Positions 57,589-64,000 of a stretch of DNA of 64,000 bases are shown piece after piece; within the stretch, counting starts at the first letter, position 1, and every line of letters begins with the position of its first letter. The notes under the pieces were generated by a model. That model worked only from the letters and a program-made list of their open reading frames with translations. It was not told the origin of the DNA and did not search any database. The stretch lies in contig OY725501.1 in NCBI GenBank assembly GCA_963281255.1, positions 2,333,674 through 2,397,673 of the forward strand. The letters are read 5' to 3'. The position numbers and the translations under genes were made by a program. This stretch comes from Aphrocallistes beatrix (Eukaryota; Porifera; Hexactinellida; Sceptrulophora; Aphrocallistidae).

Positions 57589-58933
57589 CTCAGAAAATAA
57601 TGAGTAAATAATAATGTACCCCAGAGTTACCAAGTACTTATACAGTAAAAGAATAATGGTAAATATATAAAGAAAGTCCTAATAATGAAATAAGATATTT
57701 ATTCGAGATGGTTGTAATGGTGTCCACTTACATGTCCTTAGAGCTAACATTCTTCACATGTATTCAATCACGTAGCAATTAGATTAAAGTTTAAAAGTGT
57801 ATCACTGGATAAATTGATCAGAGATAGAAATGATAATGACGTTATGCATTTTTATCAAGTATGGATGGACAGATTGTTGGTATGAGTGGAATTTAAAAAT
57901 GTAAAGAATAGTAACACAGACTCTTTTAAGGACTGTAGGGGTTCAATCTCGGGTCCATTGTGTATTATTGATATCTCAAGTTGCCTTACCTCAACTATGT
58001 ATGTGTGGAATGTGAGTTATGTGGTTTTCACACCTGATTTTCATACATTTTTGATCAATTTTGATGATATTCTGACCTGTTTTAAACAAATTTGTAACAA
58101 ATCTGTAGAATTCCCAGCATTTATATGGCTTCAGTGCCATAGGAAATGGCTGGGAGACATCCGCGATATCGGGGACACTGTGTCCCATCTGGGCATTCTA
58201 CGGTTAAAGCGTTTTTAGTGACTGAATTTCAGAGAAAAGATGATGACGGTTGATTCGAAAAACTAGAATATTTATAATGGAATGCTATTACACTCCAGCG
58301 TTGCTATGGAAACGCATTTTTTACTATTTGAGCCTATATCTTTAAAAGCGTTGTAGTGAAACATTCAAATCTGGATGTAATATTTGATAGGCAATGGGAA
58401 ACTTTCTCTTAGCTCCAAATACATTACCTGATTTACTATCTATTTTCACGATATCCACCTGTTCTGTTTCCGGATGTAGAGTGACTATTCACCAGATCGT
58501 GTAAATTGCAGGGTTGCCATGGGGATTCCCACAGGAATTCTATGGGAATGGTATGGGAATGGGAATTGAAATTTCATTCCCACGGCAAACCTGGTAAATT
58601 GTGAATATGTTCCTGTAGTTAGACAATATTTTATATTTTAACAACTAGTTGATTCTGAGAATATGAAGAAATACAACCGTTGGAACGGGACAGGGCAGCT
58701 CATTCAAGAAAGCAGTGGTTCATTGAGATGGGCCCGGGGTTTAATCATCTTCGATCCACATCCGAGTCCACACTAAGAAAATTTAAAGAACTGTTGTTAT
58801 AGAGTTTAGAAAGCCTGCCTCCTATGGTAATGAAAGCTTCAAATATACCTTGGAAACCACTGAGAGAATTTACTTCCCAAATATTGTGCCTTGTGAAGGC
58901 ATACCAATTGATGCACAGCCTACGTAACCATAG
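57589..58933. other. Spacer upstream of kinase copy C
   Basis: The first about 130 bp match the promoter-proximal flanks of copies A and B (TAATGGTAAATATATAAAGA), then similarity ends near 57735. A 110-codon plus frame at 57886-58218 has no recognisable domain and is not supported. 58250-58420 resembles the arms of the foldback family (CACTCCAGCGTTGCTATGGA). Confidence 0.5.
58509..58593. mobile_element. hAT-like MITE (85 bp) with 8-bp target duplication
   Basis: Ends CAGGGTTGCC and inverted CAGGTTTGCC, rich in GGGAATG; flanked by GTAAATTG on both sides (58501-58508 and 58594-58601). Confidence 0.85.
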
Positions 58934-60404
58934 CCATAGCCTACTGTATATAAGGCCTCACAGTAACTTGCGGATTTGAGACTAGGGATGCGGTAGAAGA
59001 TGGTTGAACTAATACATGAGCTGCCTTAAATCATTAACAAAGCACAATATAGCTTAGGAATGTATTACTAGCATATATAAATATGGTGTTAAAATGCCCA
59101 TATCCGTTGTTAAAATTTAGATTAGTCACCATATTGTTGCGCAATAGGTTATATTTGTGACAAATTTGGTGATTTTCAGAGGTCGTTTAAAGACTAGACC
59201 ATAGCATTCTAATACACTAAGGCAATGGCGCAGACCTTTTTTTCTGGACCATGGATTGGTTAAACGAGCTAAATGAATTTTTCTGAAAATGGTTAGAATA
59301 TGCTGGTATATAACTTCGTATATTATATTATGATCCTTTTCGTTAATACTACATCGATTTTCTTCAAAATGGTTCGAGGATGGCACTGTAGAGAATTTGT
59401 GGTTAAACTAATTTTAAGCAACCATATTACTTATATATTAACATACTACTTACTTGTTTTAAAATCAACCACATGAATTATATATTTATTTGCTACCTTG
59501 TTGTGAAGTTTTACAAATCACTGTCTTTTCCTATACACGCCTCAAAGTTGATCCGAAACACTCCACATAAGCATCCATATTTATTACTCTTCCGGAACGA
59601 CATGTCCATGGTCCAGAAAAAAAGGTCTGCGCCATTGCCTTAGTGTATTAGAATGCTATGACTAGACTTTCTAAGTACTATTTTTATTATAAAATTTTCC
59701 GCATAGAACTGAGATGTGAATGGGTTAATTAATTAATAGGAAAATTTGGATTTCTTTCATGGAATGTTGCACATTCCAGTGTTGCTACGGAGACGTGTTT
59801 TGGTCAGTTGGGATCATATCTTGACAACCGCAAGAGCTAGACATTCAAATGTAATATCATTTGATAGCCAATAGACTATTTCCTATTAAGTGATAATATA
59901 ATTTATTTGTCTAAATTCAATGGTTTACGAGTTATTAGACAATTTATCATATTGGTCACATTTGGTAATTTGTCGTATATCTCATAAACCATTGAATTTA
60001 GACGACGAAATTATATTATCGCTTAATAGGAAGTAGTATATTCGCTATCAAATGGAATTACATTTGAATGTCTAGCTATTGTAGTTTTAAGATATAACCC
60101 CAACTGACCAAAACACGTTTCAATAGCAACACTGGAATGTAGCAACATCCCATGAAAAAAATCCAAATTTTTCCTATTACCCCCATTCACATCTCCGTTC
60201 TAAGCGGAAAATTTTATAATAAAAATACTTGTGTCCTTAAACGACCTCTGAAAATCACCAAATTCGTCACAAATATAACCTATTGTGCAACCATATGGTG
60301 ACAAATCCAAATTTTAACAATGGATATGGGCACTTTAACACCATATTTATATATCTTCTACCGCATCCCTAGTCCCAAATCCGCAAGTTACTGTGAGACC
60401 TTAT
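58934..60404. mobile_element. Giant foldback (palindromic) element, right end truncated
   Basis: The left arm starts CCATAGCCTACTGTATATAA and GGCCTCACAGTAACTTGC. The right arm is its inverse for several hundred bases (GACCTCTGAAAATCACCAAA; CATTGAATTTAGAC), with the palindrome centre near 59945. The outermost right bases are missing, where the element at 60405 begins. No protein coding. The left arm is interrupted by the insertion at 59200-59659. Confidence 0.7.
59200..59659. mobile_element. Inverted-repeat element nested in the foldback arm, 8-bp duplication
   Basis: 460 bp. The first about 55 bp (CATAGCATTCTAATACACTA, AGGCAATGGCGCAGACC) are repeated inverted at the right. Flanked by GACTAGAC on both sides (59192-59199 and 59660-59667). 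Confidence 0.8.
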
Positions 60405-60896
60405 GGGGCGCCTGCATTAGTTCGAATTTGGACAGTTGGCATTAGTTCGACAATAATTTCAGACAGTTGGCATTAGTTCGACAGTAATTTCAAACAGTTG
60501 GCATTAGTTCGACAGTAATTTCAGACAGTTGGCATTAGTTCGACAGTAATTTCAGACAGTTGGCATTAGTTCGACAATAATTTCAGACAGTTGGCATTAG
60601 TTCGAATTCTGTATGTAGTCGTTAGTTCTATATGATCAATTCTTGATTTTTGTTCATTGTTATGCTTCCAAACCTCACAAAATTAAAATGACACTTTCAC
60701 GGTCAATTTGACGTTGTTTCAAACTTAAAATGCCTACTTTCACTTTCTGCGATTATTTTCTCCGCAACCATATTTCTGTTAACGAATGTCTACTCTCTAT
60801 AAAATCTCCTAATTATGAGTAGAATTAATGCCAACTGTCTGAAATTATTGTCGAACTAATACCAACTGTCCAAATTCGAACTAATGCAGCGGCCCC
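60405..60896. mobile_element. Inverted-repeat element with internal tandem array
   Basis: Ends GGGGCGCCTGCATTAGTTCG and inverted GGGGCCGCTGCATTAGTTCG. The left arm is expanded into a tandem array at about 60423-60610, while the right arm keeps only one to two units. Confidence 0.7.
60423..60610 (+). repeat. Tandem array, about 33-bp unit, five to six copies
   Basis: Unit: CAGTTGGCATTAGTTCGACA followed by ATAATTTCAGA with small variants (ACAATAATTT / ACAGTAATTT). Direct repeats without unique spacers. Confidence 0.9.
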
Positions 60897-61935
60897 CCTT
60901 ACTAAAACTCGATTAATGTGTGTGTATATATGTATATACACTACCCGGACAAAAGTATTCGACCACCACGAAAACCTCCATACAAATAGTATTAAAGTAG
61001 ATCTATTCAAAATGGAATATGTAATCAAACAGAATAGATATTCTATTTTTGATTTCAGATTCGTAAACTACACATCCGAATTACTAATTTTTGAAACTTT
61101 CAATACAAATACTAATTCTCATGTAGAAAATTACCAACCTCTGCCACTTTGTGTCACTAATCGCCATCATATATAATGGCTGTGACTCGGGACAAGTAGC
61201 ATCAAGTATCAAAGGTAGATATTTATAATTTTGGGAGTTAGTAATTGAGTTGAGGATCTCAATTATGAGTAATTAGAATGTGTAGATTAGGAATTAGAAA
61301 TCAAAAATAGAGTATTTCTAACAGTTTGATTACATATTGCTTTATGTACGGATCCACTTTAATACTATTTGTATGGAGGTTTCTGTGGTGGTCGAATACT
61401 TATGTCCGGGTACTGTATATAGTATATATATATATACGTATATATCTGTAACGAATTGATTGAAGAAACTGCCGGTCATAGAAAGCTGATTTTTGGCATG
61501 TGGGAGTTTTTTGGCTATGGCTCCAGTAAGTTCTGAGCTCAGACGAAAATGTTGACTCGTCATGGAATTATGACGTCATTGTCACATTTTTAAAAGTTAA
61601 GCAACAGAGTTATTCGAGCATAACTCAGCCATTATAGGAGATAGAAGGCTGAAATTTTAGAATCTGTATACAAACATACCTCACATATGATGTAACGATA
61701 ATCAAAAAATGATGACTCATCACTTTGTTATGACGTCATCATTACTCATCAAAATTTTAAAAATTGAAATTTTGGTGATATTTGTGATATATCGATTATA
61801 ATAGTATGGCAGATGTATTTAGAGATGTTATCTCCTATATAATTAATCAATGGTGACCGCAGGCGACCGAAGGGAGCCTCCGGCGGACACAAAGTGTCCG
61901 CCAGCCGCGCAGCGCAAGCAAACGAAGCGAGCTTG
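60896..61935 (+). mobile_element. Helitron-like repeat R1 (copy 6), split by a Tc1-type MITE
   Basis: The 5' end is slightly damaged (CCTTACTAAAACTCGATTAA). The body is complete, and the tail GCGGACACAAAGTGTCCGC then CGCAGCGCAAGCAAACGAAG ends GAGCTTG before T. A 477-bp element sits in its TA run. Confidence 0.6.
60939..61415. mobile_element. Tc1-like MITE with long arms, nested
   Basis: Ends CACTACCCGGACAAAAGTAT and inverted CAGTACCCGGACATAAGTAT, with arms similar over about 200 bp. TA on both sides. Inserted into the TA microsatellite of an R1 copy. Confidence 0.85.
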
Positions 61936-62347
61936 TTTGCAATCAAACCATAATGTTTTAAATAGATTTGACTACGATAAAATGCAGTGTTTAGGATAAG
62001 TACTGTTGTTAATTTATATTGTATCCTTACTAATTAAAACTTAATGCTTCGATTAAAATGCTTGTATATACGTAAGTTCCTATAATTTTATGTGTCATAC
62101 CATAGCCTACTCTAATAATGCCTCACAGTAGACTGAAAATTATGGACTAGGGATGAAGTAGTAGCCGAATTGATTAATACACGATTAGCCTAAAATCGTT
62201 AACTATGCAGAATAGGCATTAAGAATGTATCACTAGCATATATAAACATGGTATCAAAGTACATATATCCGTTGGAAAAATTTCGATTAGTCATCATATC
62301 ATTGCGCAACAGGTCATTCTAAGGACAATTTTAGTGATTTTCTAAGC

Positions 62348-63117
62348 CAGGGGTGCTCAAACTATTAAATCTACGGGCCACTTTAAAAATTAGGCTCCGC
62401 CTTACGGGCCACAAATCATAGATCGCCTCTGGCTTTAGTTTAATCAATTTTCAAGCTATATATTTGTAGAGTACACTCGAACCTCTCTTATCCGGACCTC
62501 CGATATCCGGGCACCTCTCTCAACCGGGCAGCCCTTTCGACATTTAGTCAATATGCATAGTCCTATTTTCAAGTCGATTATTAACCACAATTCGAGCAAT
62601 CATTATCATGTAATATTATTTAATGAACTTTGATAATGAATTTGGAAGATAATTGCGACATCTAGTATATTCAGGGGTAGATACTGCTTAAAATGTATTA
62701 ATCAATCGCAATGGAATAGTTTCTTTTCCTTTATAGAATATCTGTTTTACAATCACCTCTCTTATCCGGAACTCAAATTTTGATAACCTCTAAGTTCCGG
62801 GCACTAGATATTGTTTAAACTCACCCATTACACAAATTGACAGTTTTAACACTATAAACTGCTATTCAAGTTGATTTCTGAGTTACGGGCACCTCTCTTA
62901 TCCGGACCTCCGATATCCGGACAATTCTGTTATCCGGGCACCCTCCGGTCCCGCACTGCCCGGATAAGAGAGGTTTGAGTGTATCTATAATTATTTCTAT
63001 ATGGTGTTTAGAAAAAACAATTATTATCTGTGACCATTGAAGCACGTCAATATACTGTATATATATAATTAATGAAAACAAGCGAATTATCCGCGGGCCA
63101 TAGTTTGAGCACCCTTG
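62348..63117. mobile_element. hAT-like element (770 bp) with 8-bp target duplication
   Basis: Ends CAGGGGTGCTCAAACTAT and inverted CAAGGGTGCTCAAACTAT, typical of hAT. Flanked by TTCTAAGC on both sides (62340-62347 and 63118-63125). GCGGGCCA/GGGCCACAA motifs near the ends. No transposase. Contains a pogo-like MITE. Confidence 0.9.
62474..62981. mobile_element. Pogo/Tigger-like MITE (508 bp), innermost
   Basis: Ends CACTCGAACCTCTCTTATCC and inverted CACTCAAACCTCTCTTATCC, TA on both sides. Interior repeats of CTCTCTTATCCGGA. Confidence 0.85.
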
Positions 63118-64000
63118 TTCTAAGCTGTTTAAACCCTATTTCTAAATGGTATTAAGGTGTGATTTTTGTGTAGAACCAAGATTAGTACGAGCATTTTGAA
63201 AAATTCTAAATTTTTCAATGGAATGTTGTTACATTCTGCGTTGCTATGGTAAAGCATTTTGGTCTGTTTGGGCCATTTCGTGCAAACTGTAGTAGCTAGA
63301 TCTTCAAATTTGATCGTGTTTGATAGGCAGCCTACTTCCTATTAGGTGATAATACAACTTGAACTTCTAAATTCAACGAGTTTTGAGTTTTGGGTTGATT
63401 TTAAGAATGTGACCAAAACACTAAATTGTCGCATAACTCTATAGTCTGTGAATTTAAAAGTTTAAATTGTATTATTACCTAATAGGAAGTAGCCAATTTC
63501 CTATCAAACACGATTAAATTTGAAGATCTAGCTACAGTTTGTACGAAATGGGCCAAACTGACCAAAATGCTTTACCACAGCGACGCAGGAATGTAACAAC
63601 ATTCCATTGAAAAATTCTAAATTTTTCAAATCAACTCGTACTAATCTTGGTTCTACACAAAAATTCTACCTTAATAACATTTAGAAGTTGGCTTAAAACA
63701 GCTTAGAAAATTGCCAAAATCGTGCTTAAAATGACCTGTTGCGGAATGATATGATGACTAATCGAAATTTTGACAACGGATATATGTACTTTGATGCCAT
63801 GTTTATATATGTTGGTAATACATTCTTAATGCCTATCCTACATGATTAACGATTTTAGGCTAATCGTGTATTAATCCATTCGGCTATTACCGCATCCTTG
63901 GTTATTTTACTGTGAGGCATTTGTATGATATTATTTGTATGAGTTTGTCACATTTACACTTCTACCACCGTTTAGGTATGTATACATTCTTTCAAACCAG

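Larger units (their letters stand above)
62101..63920. mobile_element. Giant foldback element with three-level nesting
   Basis: Arms begin CATAGCCTACTCTAATAATG / GCCTCACAGTAG and run inverted through CGATTAGCCTAAAATCGTTA and the long centre (63126-63720; centre near 63410). Without the insertion at 62348-63117 it is about 1.04 kb of near-perfect palindrome. Subfamily of the element at 58934. Confidence 0.7.

Noticed and set aside
57886-58218. 110-codon plus-strand open frame
   Set aside because: No domain, no codon bias, no matching splice sites, and it overlaps spacer DNA next to foldback-like sequence.
60423-60610. Regular 33-bp repeats that look CRISPR-like at first glance
   Set aside because: Units are directly adjacent with no unique spacers, sit in a transposon arm, and the genome is eukaryotic with introns.

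Overview
This is eukaryotic, almost certainly animal, genomic DNA. Conserved genes are split by GT-AG introns of about 70 bp to 3 kb. There is a SRCR-type receptor tyrosine kinase family, plus animal orthologues such as a heparanase, MGRN1/RNF157, EMC10 and SAYSD1. Coding DNA is clearly richer in G+C than the A+T-rich spacers, which are packed with DNA transposons. I cannot name the species. A receptor tyrosine kinase expansion with variable ectodomains and near-constant kinases fits a sponge or another early-branching animal, but that is inference.

Left part (1-32.4 kb): a conserved-gene block, entirely on the minus strand. It holds an endo-alpha-mannosidase (GH99), heparanase (3 exons), ASCC2 (2 exons), SAYSD1, MGRN1/RNF157 (2 exons), EMC10 (2 exons), DIMT1, an unrecognised proline-rich protein, EIF2S2/eIF2-beta (10 exons, fully reconstructed), a novel single-pass membrane protein with phosphotyrosine-type motifs (3 exons), and the C-terminal exons of a cytoplasmic dynein light intermediate chain whose N-terminal exons I could not find. 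Several products act at the ER/Golgi or on ribosomes (GH99, SAYSD1, EMC10, ASCC2, DIMT1, eIF2-beta).

Middle part (34.8-57.6 kb): four intronless receptor tyrosine kinases, one on plus and three on minus. Each has a signal peptide, an SRCR domain, a stalk (EGF-like or mucin-like), one membrane helix and a complete kinase. The three minus genes sit in segmental duplications that carry kilobases of shared flank. The kinase DNA is almost identical in all four genes, including the inverted one, while the ectodomains differ strongly. This points to gene conversion together with ectodomain diversification.

Right part (57.7-64 kb), and most spacers and introns: layered transposons. They include an apparently intact DD34D mariner, a broken second mariner, pogo/Tigger-like, Tc1-like and hAT-like miniature elements (several with visible TA or 8-bp target duplications), giant palindromic foldback elements, and two related families beginning TCCTTACTATTAAAAC or TCTTATATATTAAAA and ending GCGCGCTTG. 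The last two look like non-autonomous Helitrons and lie head to tail. I saw no tRNA, rRNA or CRISPR.
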